DNA of 39,096 bases from an uncultured Sphingobium sp. (GCA_913773715.1 CAJYHD010000145.1:1-39096), one strand, 5' to 3'. Shown: positions 7,819 to 15,442, numbered from the stretch's first letter. A program made the numbers and translations. Notes: generated by a model from the sequence alone, not told the origin.

Positions 7819-7995
7819 GCCTCCCTTAGTTGGAGGCGTGCCCCGGCTTAAAGCCGGGCATGGTAATCCTTGCACGTTGGCGCAAAGGCGCGGACGCCTT
7901 TGGGCTGTAAGCCTTGGACATGCGCGCCCGCTGCCCGGCCACAAAACGTATGACCAGCCAACGTAGCAGAGAGGATTACCAGCCCCCACGGCTGG
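7819..7995 (-). promoter_or_regulatory. Folded 5' leader with ribosome-site hairpin (riboswitch-like or ncRNA)
   Basis: Five perfect stems lie directly before the gene at 7815: 7819-7824/7832-7837 (which contains the ribosome site), 7842-7847/7853-7858, an outer 10-bp helix 7861-7870/7972-7981, a nested 8-bp helix 7874-7881/7957-7964, and an inner 8-bp hairpin 7883-7890/7895-7902. A sixth, CCAGCC/GGCTGG, lies at 7979-7995 and competes with the outer helix by two or three bases. This domain-plus-switch layout resembles a riboswitch; a HEARO/omega-type RNA is an alternative. No known class is recognised. Confidence 0.5.
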
Positions 7996-8083
7996 ATTTT
8001 GCCAGACCGCGACCGACAAATGGCGTCATTTACTCATCTGAGCAAGGCTTGGCACTTCGTAAAAAGTCGCTTCACACACGTTC

Positions 8084-8099
8084 GGACCCGCGCGGGTCC
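8084..8099. repeat. 16-bp perfect palindrome
   Basis: GGACCCGCGCGGGTCC is a perfect palindrome in the control region between the folded leader and the 726-codon gene. It could be an operator or terminator stem. Apart from this, 7996-8331 holds only imperfect inverted repeats (for example GTTCGTC/GACGAAC) and no credible gene. Confidence 0.5.
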
Positions 8100-8331
8100 T
8101 CAGATAGCACCTGCTTTCGGGCAGTTCGTCGTGATCACCAGAGTGAAAGCCGCTCCCCTTAAATGCGGGATGACGAACTTCGTGAGGGGCTTGCTACGCC
8201 ATCTTCGGTGCCGCTAAATCTAAGGTTGATGATTTACATGCAACTTCGCGCAGCTCGGTCGCGTGCTGAATCGTCAACTCGCAATTATTATGAAACGCGT
8301 GTCAGCCAAGGCAACCAAGCAAGGAACATAG

Positions 8332-10512
8332 ATGGCAGATATTGAGTCCTACCCGATCCCACGATCTGCGCTTCTTTTTATGGCAGCAGTCGAGGAAGCG
8401 AAAAGGACTAATGAAGGTCCGATTAGAGCGATCGCGCCTCTATTTGCCATTGCCCTTGAGAGTCAACGAGGTCAGCTCTTGAACGTAGCGACTGCGGTCG
8501 CGTCACTGAAAACCATCTTGGGCGATGCTTTTACAGAGCATGCCTTTGAAGCTTTTATACCTCAGCTTGCAACGCTTGGCTGGCTTGTTGAAGAGCGCGC
8601 AGGCCATAATAGGTCTGCCTATCGCGTTCCACTGGAACTGCTAAACATAGACCAAGTTGAAGCCGAAGAGGCTAGTTCTGTGAAACTCAAAAGGCTTTAC
8701 AGTGGATTTAACGATTATCTTTCGATACATGCACCTCTTCTAAATATCTCAATCACCTTTGATCAATTTCAATGGCAGATGTTTCGATGGACCACATCGC
8801 TTGACGGCTTGGAAAAGGCTGAGGTCGCGGCTGAGGCAGAAAAGGTTCTCAGGGGTGCCAAGGCTTCCATTCGCTTTGCAACGATGGATGAACCAGAACG
8901 GTTCAGCAAAGTAGACAAGAGCTTGAACGTCGAGTTCGCCGCCTTCACGAAATGGCTTGCACGAAACAACCGCTCGGAACTCCAAGACATCGCTAGCCTA
9001 ACCGAGCTGGGACTTGCAATAGAGTTTCTGGAGGAGGTCCAAAAGCCTACTGGCTCTAAATTCCAGAAGTTTGATACTGTCTTTGTATTAGACTCTCCTG
9101 TGCTATTAGATGTGCTTGGATTAAGCGGTCCGCAGCGCCAAGAAAGCATTATCAAGCTTATTTCAATCCTGAAAAAGCACGGTGGGCGATTTGCGACGCT
9201 TCAACACTGCCTTGAAGAGCTTTCTGAGACACTAAATACGATATTAGATCGATCCCCAACCCAGCGCTTCGGTCTTACGGGTGACGCCATACGTGAGAAT
9301 CCTGCTCTCATACGAAAGGTTCAAGCAGTAGCTCGCCAGCCAGATCAATATGTTAAAGCAGACGGAATTGAGCTTCTTCAATTCGACAGACGCGACATAA
9401 GGTATAAGAGTTATTTTGAAGATAGTCTTATTGATGAGTTTCGGAATAAGGCGAGTTGGCACGATCAATATAAAACAGCTCAGCGTGATCGGGATGCGAT
9501 GTCAATCGGATACATCATGCGCCGACGGCAGGGCAAAGTCTCATCAGAGATTTTTGACACCTCCTTTATATTGGTTGCAAGAAACTCAATGTTTACCCGG
9601 TTCTCGGGACGCTTTATCAAGGAGAGTTTATCCCAGCCTCAGTTTGCAGTTGGTCCCGTAATCGAAACAAAAACGCTCGCCGCAATAACTTGGATGCGAT
9701 ACGGATCAGACGTTGATCCAAATCTGCCTCAAGTGCACCTGATATCCGCGTGTGATCGAATTTTGGCAACTAACGGAACCTTGCTACGCAAGGCAGAAAA
9801 ACGGTTGAAAGAGATTCAAGAGGGCAAGGCGTCTGAGGCGTTGATGCTCTCCCATCAGGCTGTTCTTGACTTGGTGGTAGCTACGGCGGGTAGCGCCGAT
9901 GTGCTTGACGGCGCAAACTCGGAAGAACTCTTGCGCGCGCTCACCTCAAGTGCCGAAGCCAAGGGACGTGATGATGAAAGAAGGAAATCAGATGAAGCCG
10001 CAGCGCTTCTTAAGACTGAACTGGAAGAGCAAGCTGAAAAGGCCAGAGAGTTGCATCAGCACGCCACGAAGCTCGCGAGCGAAAAAGCGTTAGCTGAGGC
10101 TGCTCACCGGAAGGTTCAGGAGAGCTTATTAGAGACAGAAATGGCTGCACAACTTCGTATGTCGCAACGCGCAACGGCTATTATCTCAAGTTCTGCCCGC
10201 CAGGCATGGCTACTAACCATCACAATATGGGTTCTTCTGGTTTTAGGTAGCCTTTGGGGACAATTTCTGATTTGGCAGGGACCAGACTGGTGGAGAAAGT
10301 CCTTAAGTAGTTTTCTCACCGGCTTAGTTGTTATGACTTCGACCGGACTTGCCGCCGCTTTCGGCATGCGTTTTATACCTCCGGGTAACATTGATCTTGC
10401 AGCGATGCTACACAGCAAAATTGCAAACATTTTAGTGAATCAAAAAGTGAATGCCGCACAGCTAGTCGAAGACAAAAACGATCTCTTAGACGAAATCGAG
10501 CGCCAACTATAA
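8332..10512 (+). CDS. Large membrane protein with PIN-like nuclease core; candidate defence effector
   Basis: The 726-residue protein is not one I recognise. Residues 1-105 look helical and winged-helix-like. Residues 248-425 resemble a PIN-type RNase fold: a buried strand with an acidic end (TVFVLDSPVLLDVLG, Asp254), a helix with Glu295/Glu296 (CLEELSETL), Asp386/Asp388 (RDRDAMSIGY) and a late strand FILVARN (412-418). Residues about 535-610 form a charged coiled coil, then two membrane helices (about 624-648 and 658-681) and a cytoplasmic tail. The start has AAGGAA six bases upstream. It is a lone gene in the cargo position next to the right attachment site, lower in GC than its neighbours. 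A membrane-tethered nuclease that halts infected cells is my inference; the PIN assignment needs a profile search. Confidence 0.6.
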   Translation: MADIESYPIPRSALLFMAAVEEAKRTNEGPIRAIAPLFAIALESQRGQLLNVATAVASLKTILGDAFTEHAFEAFIPQLATLGWLVEERAGHNRSAYRVPLELLNIDQVEAEEASSVKLKRLYSGFNDYLSIHAPLLNISITFDQFQWQMFRWTTSLDGLEKAEVAAEAEKVLRGAKASIRFATMDEPERFSKVDKSLNVEFAAFTKWLARNNRSELQDIASLTELGLAIEFLEEVQKPTGSKFQKFDTVFVLDSPVLLDVLGLSGPQRQESIIKLISILKKHGGRFATLQHCLEELSETLNTILDRSPTQRFGLTGDAIRENPALIRKVQAVARQPDQYVKADGIELLQFDRRDIRYKSYFEDSLIDEFRNKASWHDQYKTAQRDRDAMSIGYIMRRRQGKVSSEIFDTSFILVARNSMFTRFSGRFIKESLSQPQFAVGPVIETKTLAAITWMRYGSDVDPNLPQVHLISACDRILATNGTLLRKAEKRLKEIQEGKASEALMLSHQAVLDLVVATAGSADVLDGANSEELLRALTSSAEAKGRDDERRKSDEAAALLKTELEEQAEKARELHQHATKLASEKALAEAAHRKVQESLLETEMAAQLRMSQRATAIISSSARQAWLLTITIWVLLVLGSLWGQFLIWQGPDWWRKSLSSFLTGLVVMTSTGLAAAFGMRFIPPGNIDLAAMLHSKIANILVNQKVNAAQLVEDKNDLLDEIERQL

Positions 10513-10536
10513 GTTTCTTACCCGCAATGAGCTTGA

Positions 10537-10566
10537 GGTGACGGTTGTATGCTCGACGCCGTCACC
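10537..10566 (+). terminator. Possible terminator after the 726-codon gene
   Basis: GGTGACGG and CCGTCACC form a perfect 8-bp stem 25 bases after the stop. There is no T run. A second perfect hairpin, TCACAC-GAAA-GTGTGA, lies at 10631-10646 with a GNRA-type loop. Confidence 0.45.
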
Positions 10567-10703
10567 CACTCACTCAGCCTCGCTCGCAAACGCGATCATC
10601 CTGCCGCTGTCAGGCCGATGAACGCTAAGTTCACACGAAAGTGTGAGATTTCAGTGCGAGACTTCGCCGCGCAGACACCATCTAAGCCATTGAAAAACTT
10701 AGC

Positions 10704-10751
10704 TTGGTGACCCCTACGGGAATCGAACCCGTGCTTCAGCCGTGAAAGGGC
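10704..10751 (-). other. tRNA-Glu 3' half: right end of element 1 and left end of element 2
   Basis: The minus strand reads as the anticodon loop CTTTCAC, the 3' anticodon stem, variable loop, a complete T-arm (ACGGG-TTCGATT-CCCGT), acceptor strand AGGGGTC, discriminator A and CCA. No matching 5' half follows: the expected GACCCCT is absent and the anticodon stem has a C-T mismatch. It is therefore a partial copy, not a working gene. It repeats the 18 bases at 327-344 and lies 137 bases before the second integrase. Crossover for element 2 probably falls in the anticodon arm near 10750. Confidence 0.8.
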
Positions 10752-10828
10752 GGCAACGCGAGAACATTGGGACAACACCGGACGTTTACGGACACCCTCT
10801 CGCCCTCGTAAATGGCGGAATACCGTCG

Positions 10829-10857
10829 TTGCTCGTCCGATGGCGTCCGCCTATGTA
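10829..10857 (+). promoter_or_regulatory. Probable promoter of the second integrase
   Basis: TTGCTC (10829-10834) and TATGTA (10852-10857) are 17 bp apart, about 30 bases before the integrase start. The position and spacing fit a sigma-70-type promoter; the boxes are imperfect. Confidence 0.45.
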
Positions 10858-10887
10858 TATAGCCGAGATATTACCGAAGGCGAAAAC

Positions 10888-12150
10888 ATGGGTAGAACCG
10901 TTCGCGATCACCGCATGGAAACCCGTGCAGCCCGTGAGAAGCTGTCGCCCCGCTCCGAACCATACTGGCGCACCATCAACGAGGGCGCGCACCTTGGGTA
11001 CTACCGCGGCGCTCGGGTCGGTAAGTGGGTGGCTCGATGGAGGAAGCCGGGTGCAGCCGGTGGCTACAGCAAGACGACGCTAGGAGAGGCCGACGACAAC
11101 ACCGACGCGGATGGCGAGCGGGTGCTGAGCTATCGGCAGGCGCAGGACGCGGCGCGGGACTGGTTCGACAAGCTGGCCCGCGGCGGCAAGAAGGTAGGCC
11201 CGTTCACGGTGGGCGACGCGCTGGACGAGTACCTAGAGAACTTCACCGGCAAGGATGTGCAATCCGCCCGGTATCGGGTTGAGGCACTGATCCGCCCTGC
11301 CCTCGGCCACATTGAGGTTGCCGACTTGAAGCGGAAGCAGGTGCGAGACTGGCACCGCGACCGCGCCAAGGCTCCGCTGCGCCGTCGCACGCTCAAGGGC
11401 AAAGAACAAAAGTTGCAGACCTTCGACGCCGACGACGCTGACGCGGTACGCAAGCGGCGCTCGACCGCGAACCGTGACCTTACCGTGTTGAAAGCTGCGC
11501 TGAACCGGGCGGCGGATGATCGGGCTGGTTTGCCGGTAGAGGAATGGCGGGTGGTCGCGCCGTTCGAGAATGTCGACGTAGCCCGTCGCCGGTTTCTCAA
11601 TGACGCGGAAGCCCGCTCGATTGTCAACGCCATGCAAGCGGACTTCAAGCCGATCACCCAGGCGGCACTTCTTACGGGTGGACGATACGGTGAGCTGTGC
11701 CGCGCTCGTGCTGGTGACTACGAACGGCAGTCGAAGACGCTCTGGGTCGCTGAGACAAAGAGCGCGCAGCCCCGCGCCATTTACCTCGATAGCGAAGGCG
11801 TGGCCCTGCTTGAGCAAATGACCGCGGGCAAAGAAGCAGATGCACCGATCTTCCCGCGGCCGGATGGGAAGCCGTGGACGCATAGCCAGCAATCGCGACC
11901 GATGGCGAAAGCGTGCCGCAATGCGAAGGTGAGGCGCGCCACGTTTCACGACTTGCGGCGCACGTTCGGCGCAAGGCTGGCACTCAAGGGCGTACCCATC
12001 CCCGTGATTGCGGAAGCTCTTGGCCATGCCGACGAGCGGATAACCCGCAAACACTACGCGCACCTATCGCCGTCCTACGTTGCCGACACTGTGCGAGCAG
12101 CGGCTTCCGGGTTAGGGATCGTGCCACCATCGAAAATAGTGTCCCTGTAG
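10888..12150 (+). CDS. Tyrosine recombinase / phage integrase of element 2
   Basis: This enzyme probably integrates element 2 into the tRNA-Glu. The 420-residue protein has an N-terminal arm-binding region, a SAM-like core-binding domain (about 110-225) and the catalytic domain with Arg266 (LLTGGRYGEL), His354 and Arg357 (FHDLRRTFGARL), His380 (ALGHADERIT) and Tyr390 (KHYAHL). The ATG at 10888 has GAAGG nine bases upstream; an ATG at 10840 falls on the promoter and is rejected. Two strong terminators follow. It is unrelated in detail to the integrase at 461, so the two elements are independent arrivals at one site. Confidence 0.95.
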   Translation: MGRTVRDHRMETRAAREKLSPRSEPYWRTINEGAHLGYYRGARVGKWVARWRKPGAAGGYSKTTLGEADDNTDADGERVLSYRQAQDAARDWFDKLARGGKKVGPFTVGDALDEYLENFTGKDVQSARYRVEALIRPALGHIEVADLKRKQVRDWHRDRAKAPLRRRTLKGKEQKLQTFDADDADAVRKRRSTANRDLTVLKAALNRAADDRAGLPVEEWRVVAPFENVDVARRRFLNDAEARSIVNAMQADFKPITQAALLTGGRYGELCRARAGDYERQSKTLWVAETKSAQPRAIYLDSEGVALLEQMTAGKEADAPIFPRPDGKPWTHSQQSRPMAKACRNAKVRRATFHDLRRTFGARLALKGVPIPVIAEALGHADERITRKHYAHLSPSYVADTVRAAASGLGIVPPSKIVSL

Positions 12151-12209
12151 GTACGGAGGGACTTGCGCGGAACAAAAGATATGGTAAATCACCAACGTCG
12201 GAAAGACGT

Positions 12210-12244
12210 GCCCGCGAGACTTTGACAGTCTTAGCGGGCTTTTT
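12210..12244 (+). terminator. Rho-independent terminator after the integrase
   Basis: GCCCGC and GCGGGC form the outer stem, AGACT/AGTCT an inner stem, followed directly by TTTTT. It lies 60 bases after the integrase stop and fits the plus strand. Confidence 0.85.
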
Positions 12245-12297
12245 AATGCTCCGATGATCCGGCCGGAAGGTCGACCGGTCTAGTACGATTACTCACC

Positions 12298-12329
12298 AGC
12301 CCTGCCGCTCCGCGGTGGGGCTTTTTTTT
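12298..12329 (+). terminator. Second rho-independent terminator before the early genes
   Basis: A stem of AGCCC/GGGCT around TGCCGC/GCGG pairing is followed by eight T residues. With the terminator at 12210 it insulates the integrase from the excisionase-like gene at 12376. Confidence 0.8.
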
Positions 12330-12375
12330 GCTCTGCCGACCTCGGGGCAATCCATCATCACAAAGGAATGAGCCT

Positions 12376-12576
12376 GTGACAGATGTTGTCAGGGACGCCC
12401 TCGCCTTGTCTGTTGAACAAGCGGTGGCAGCTAGTCCGATCTCACGCAGCGAGCTTTACCTAGCCATGAAGCGGGGCGACCTGCGTGCTAAGAAGCATGG
12501 GCGCCGCACCTTCATCATGCGCGACGAACTGCTGCGCTATCTGTCGAGCCTGCCTGATTACCAAGCGGCGGCATGA
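12376..12576 (+). CDS. Excisionase-like helix-turn-helix protein (MerR/AlpA-type fold)
   Basis: The 66-residue protein (ALSVEQAVAASPISRSELYL, then KRGDLRAKKHGRRTFI) has the small winged-helix fold of excisionases, with a helix-turn-helix and the usual basic wing. It probably bends att DNA to steer the integrase towards excision, or acts as a regulator. The GTG at 12376 is chosen because AAGGA lies eight bases before it, and upstream ATG-like codons fall in the terminator. Its place immediately after the integrase supports the role. Confidence 0.8.
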   Translation: MTDVVRDALALSVEQAVAASPISRSELYLAMKRGDLRAKKHGRRTFIMRDELLRYLSSLPDYQAAA

Positions 12577-12619
12577 GGCGTGCGCGCCTGCGAGGGTGAT
12601 CGCACCCTAGAAAAGCGAA

Positions 12620-12655
12620 AACCCCGCGCACCGAGTCGGATCGGCAAGCGGGGTT
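12620..12655. terminator. Inverted repeat in the gap before the early operon
   Basis: AACCCCGC (12620-12627) and GCGGGGTT (12648-12655) form a perfect 8-bp stem. On the minus strand the stem is followed by TTCGCTTTTC, so it would work best as a leftward or two-way terminator. The rest of 12577-12787 shows no gene. Confidence 0.5.
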
Positions 12656-12787
12656 CCCACAAATCACATTGCATCAGCACCACAGCGACTACCGAGTTTC
12701 AGGCCCAATCGCAATATCTCGCAGGAAGGTTTCACCTCTCCGGGCCGGTCGCATCCGTGGTGCTCTCCCTACTGCGAGGGCATCAGC

Positions 12788-13000
12788 ATGAGAGATAACG
12801 AAGCAATTGAGCGCACCGCATGGGCGCTGCTGGAAGCGCACCGCGCCGGCACCACTCCGCTTACACTGAAAGGCGGATCGTTCTGCGGCCAACTCGCCGT
12901 CGATCCTACCCAGGCACTCACCGAGAAGCAGCAACGCTGGTTCGGAAAGCTCATTGAGAAAGCGGGCCTCCCCGCACTCGAACTGGGAGGCGACGCATGA
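12788..13000 (+). CDS. Small phage early protein
   Basis: This 70-residue protein (MRDNEAIERTAWALLEAHRA...) resembles short early proteins of alphaproteobacterial phages but has no assigned function that I know. GAGGG precedes the start by eight bases. Its stop overlaps the next ATG (ATGA at 12997), beginning a chain of four coupled genes. Confidence 0.65.
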   Translation: MRDNEAIERTAWALLEAHRAGTTPLTLKGGSFCGQLAVDPTQALTEKQQRWFGKLIEKAGLPALELGGDA

Positions 13001-13335
13001 GCCACGAGACTTATCCTGATCTGCCCGGATGGAAGGGCGAAAGCGAAACCGGCCGCGAAGCTGCGGCAGCAATGGCTCCTAAGTTGGGGCGGCTGCAAAA
13101 CCTCGTCCGCGAGTTGGTCGCGGCACGCGGCGCGCAAGGCATCACACCCGAGGAAGCGTGCGACATAACCGGGCAGGATCGCACCAGCCTACAGCCCCGG
13201 TTTTCCGAACTGAAAGCCAAGGGGCAGATCGTGGACAGCGGTAAGCGTCGGGTCAACCCGTCCAGCCGCAAGCGCGCGATGGTGTGGGTTCTCCCGCAAT
13301 TCGGTCCTGTCCGTACCGAGGAAGGCACAACATGA
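12997..13335 (+). CDS. Winged-helix DNA-binding phage protein
   Basis: The 112-residue protein starts MSHETYPDLPGWKGESETGR and has a C-terminal winged helix: GITPEEACDITGQDRTSLQP, then RFSELKAKGQIVDSGKRRVN. Proteins with this YPxxPGxK...RxSELxxxGxI pattern are frequent in early regions of proteobacterial phages next to replication or recombination genes. DNA binding is likely; the exact role is unknown. It overlaps both neighbours by four bases. Confidence 0.75.
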   Translation: MSHETYPDLPGWKGESETGREAAAAMAPKLGRLQNLVRELVAARGAQGITPEEACDITGQDRTSLQPRFSELKAKGQIVDSGKRRVNPSSRKRAMVWVLPQFGPVRTEEGTT

Positions 13336-13559
13336 ACGTGATTGATCTTTCGCGCTTCCGTCTGGTGTTCGTGCTGGGCGGGGGCTGCGAGGTCTTTCTA
13401 GCGACCAACGGCATGGGGCTGCGTCATTACGGCGTCGCCCATCGTCGTGTGTTTGACGAGCCAGCAGACGCCGCGGTGTACGCGCGCGCACTGGCCGATC
13501 GCGTCGGGTGTCGGATCACCGGCCTGCCCGATGACAGCCAGGACAAGCAGCATGGGTAA
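13332..13559 (+). CDS. Small phage early protein
   Basis: This 75-residue protein (MNVIDLSRFRLVFVLGGGCE...) is unrecognised. It has a beta-rich front half and ends in SQDKQHG. Its ATG overlaps the stop of the gene before (ATGA), and its own end overlaps the next start by eight bases, so it belongs to the coupled early operon. Confidence 0.6.
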   Translation: MNVIDLSRFRLVFVLGGGCEVFLATNGMGLRHYGVAHRRVFDEPADAAVYARALADRVGCRITGLPDDSQDKQHG

Positions 13560-14112
13560 GGACAGCAACCACCGAGGCTCACAGCCGCTCAAGACGAGGT
13601 TCGCGCGCCTCGACCATGATCTACTCCGATCCGCCGCCTATCGTTCGCTCTCGCCCAACGGGCGGGCGCTGCTGGTGGAATTTGCCATGATGTACAACCA
13701 GCGCAACAACGGCTCGCTTTACCTGAGCGTGCGCGATGCTGCGGCCCGGATGGGGGTTGCCGATCACAAGTCTGCGTCGGCAGCGTTTGCTGAGCTGATG
13801 GACGCCGGGTTTATCGTGATGACGGAAGAAGGCTCCTTCTCGTCCTCTGCTGACAAGCCCTCAAAGGCCCGCTGCTGGCGGCTGACGTGGACCGACGCGC
13901 CGGGGCAGTCTGCAACACATGAATACCGCGAAGCTGTGGTGCGAGGAACGCACCCGGCACGACGCGCGCGCGAAGGTCGGTTAGCACTCGATCGCCACGC
14001 GTCAGAAAAAAGTCGAGGGGTGAAAACCTCCACGGGAACGGCAATTCCTGTGGAGCAATCCTCCACGCTGCTCGGTAATTCCAACCATGCGCGCGCTGTT
14101 CCTGTGGAGTAA
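13552..14112 (+). CDS. Winged-helix phage protein, possible replication initiator or regulator
   Basis: The 186-residue protein begins MGKDSNHRGSQPLKTRFARL and carries LSPNGRALLVEFAMMYNQRN, LSVRDAAARMGVADHKSASA and FAELMDAGFIVMTEEG, a winged-helix fold found in phage replication-region proteins. The last 80 residues are low-complexity and basic. The coding end overlaps a set of 17-bp dyads (14017-14178), a common arrangement when an initiator gene carries its own origin; this link is inference. It is the last of four overlapping genes. Confidence 0.65.
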   Translation: MGKDSNHRGSQPLKTRFARLDHDLLRSAAYRSLSPNGRALLVEFAMMYNQRNNGSLYLSVRDAAARMGVADHKSASAAFAELMDAGFIVMTEEGSFSSSADKPSKARCWRLTWTDAPGQSATHEYREAVVRGTHPARRAREGRLALDRHASEKSRGVKTSTGTAIPVEQSSTLLGNSNHARAVPVE

Positions 14113-14178
14113 ACCACCACGAGGAACGTGCAAAAACGGCCAATCTCCGTTGATATGGACTGTGGTGTAATCCTCCAC
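14017..14178. repeat. Four iteron-like 17-bp dyads
   Basis: The pattern GKGGWG-N5-CWCCAC occurs at 14017-14033, 14050-14066, 14104-14120 and 14162-14178, the second copy being a perfect dyad (GTGGAG-CAATC-CTCCAC). Two copies are preceded by TTCCT. Spacings are 33, 54 and 58 bases. They could be replication iterons or operators. Confidence 0.65.
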
Positions 14179-14472
14179 ACATCTAGCGTAGCCACTACAG
14201 GGGCACTGGCTAAACCTGCTGGAACACTTCAATCTAAGCTCCAAAACGCGGGCGGGCCAATTTCGGCAAGCGACCTTGACCGTCTGCGCGACGAGCTTCG
14301 ATCGTTCGTGAGTGCTGGGCCATACGGTGCACAGAAGCGGATTTGCGAGGCGTCGAGCGTAGCACCTTCCGTCGTGTCTCGGTTCCGCTCGGGCAAATCG
14401 CTGCCGGAAACGGCGTTTGTTCCGCTGCGCCTAGCGCTCGTCAAACTGACCGGCGAACGGAAAGCGGCGTGA
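14128..14472 (+). CDS. Hypothetical DNA-binding protein
   Basis: The frame gives up to 114 residues from a GTG; the true start is uncertain because no spaced ribosome site is visible, and ATG 14155 is an alternative. The second half (YGAQKRICEASSVAPSVVSR, then FRSGKSLPETAFVPLRLALV) looks like a compact XRE-type helix-turn-helix. It begins among the 17-bp dyads and could bind them. I do not recognise a named family. Confidence 0.5.
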   Translation: MQKRPISVDMDCGVILHTSSVATTGALAKPAGTLQSKLQNAGGPISASDLDRLRDELRSFVSAGPYGAQKRICEASSVAPSVVSRFRSGKSLPETAFVPLRLALVKLTGERKAA

Positions 14473-14599
14473 CTATTCCACTGTATTCCACCCGCAAGGG
14501 GAAGCGGTGGGGAACCAGTTACCCACTGGGCCGGCCGGTGCACTTGCACCGGGAGAACACCGGGCTTTCAGGTTGGCGCAAAAGAGGAGGTCAGACGGG

Positions 14600-15265
14600 A
14601 TGACGAGTGACGTTGACCACGTAACCAAGGATGCGATGAGCGTCGACCTGATCGCCGGGAAGACGACGGGCTACACTTTGGCGCGGACCGAGTTGGAACC
14701 TGCGGCTCGGCATGGTGTCGTGTCTCGTGCGGCGTCTACCGGAGCTTTTGCTGGCCTGGCTCAGCGCGGTGGCTTGGGCGATCACATCGACGCGGTGCAG
14801 GACCTATGTGGCGAGGTGGCGGGCGGTGATCTGTCGATCGTCAGTCGCATGCTAACCGCTCAGGCAACAACCCTGGACACGCTGTTCACGCAAATGGCGG
14901 CCAAGTCGATCGCGAACGCGGGCGAGTATCTGGGCGCGACCGAGATATACATGCGAATGGCGCTTTAGGCTCAGGCGCAGTCACGCGCCACGCTGGAAGC
15001 CTTGGTGAAGATGCACCAGCCACGCGAGCAAACGGTTCGTCACATCCACGTCGGGCCAGAGGGTCAGGCGGTATTTATCGAGAACATGCACGGGGGTTAT
15101 GGAAATGCGCAACGTGACGAACAACCCCATGCACAGGGCGCATCAGGCCCCGCGTTGCTTGGCTACGACCCGCTCGGGGGCAGCGTGCCAGTCGCCAGCG
15201 ATGAAGGGAAAGAGAAGGTGCCGGATGCACGGCGGCGCGGCCGGAAGCGGCGCACAACCGGGTAA
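14600..15265 (+). pseudogene. Conserved phage-island gene interrupted by an in-frame TAG
   Basis: GAGGAGG lies nine bases before the ATG at 14600. The first part (121 codons) ends in ATEIYMRMAL, then TAG at 14966-14968, and the same frame continues with AQAQSRATLEALVKM to a TGA at 15265. Known relatives (a widespread prophage family reading LxLKAQxQxRATLExL) run through this point, with Lys where TAG now stands, so a single AAG to TAG change explains it. Either the gene is inactivated, or the two parts work separately, or amber is read through. The gene partly overlaps the HGG-motif gene that usually follows it. Confidence 0.7.
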
Positions 15266-15362
15266 CCGTAATGCGTACAAGCATGGTGCGCGGTCACGCG
15301 ATGCCTGCGATCTGCGTAAGGCTATTCGCAACCTGTCGGCGAGTCACTGTGATGCTGCGTGA
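15099..15362 (+). CDS. HGGxxG-motif small phage protein
   Basis: The protein of 87 residues (85 if ATG 15105 is used) has CLATTRSGAACQSPAM, CRMHGG and GNRNAYKHG. This Cys-plus-HGG signature marks a family found beside the preceding gene in many proteobacterial prophages and islands; it probably binds a metal, and its function is unknown to me. It overlaps the broken gene before it by 167 bases in another frame. In related prophages terminase genes often follow, but here the next gene is unrelated and on the other strand. Confidence 0.75.
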   Translation: MEMRNVTNNPMHRAHQAPRCLATTRSGAACQSPAMKGKRRCRMHGGAAGSGAQPGNRNAYKHGARSRDACDLRKAIRNLSASHCDAA

Positions 15363-15393
15363 CAGAGCGTGACACTGCGTTCTTCGGCGTTCC

Positions 15394-15423
15394 CGTAACG
15401 CGTTACGCGCCGTTACTGTAACG
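15394..15423. repeat. Tandem palindromes CGTAACGCGTTACG and CGTTACTGTAACG
   Basis: A perfect 14-bp palindrome (15394-15407) is followed four bases later by a 13-base dyad (15411-15423) built from the same CGTTAC/GTAACG units. They lie between convergent genes and could be protein-binding sites or a two-way terminator. Confidence 0.5.
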
Positions 15424-15442
15424 TTTCACACGTTCACCGCTG

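Noticed and set aside
7816..8019. N-terminal extension of the exported protein gene back to 8019
   Set aside because: The extension runs through the folded leader and the true ATG at 7815 has its own GGGAGG.
10704..10790. A complete tRNA-Glu gene
   Set aside because: Only the 3' half is present; the matching acceptor 5' strand and D-arm are missing and the anticodon stem has a mismatch.
11233..12063. Long leftward frame inside the second integrase
   Set aside because: It is the antisense shadow of a well-supported integrase with all catalytic residues.
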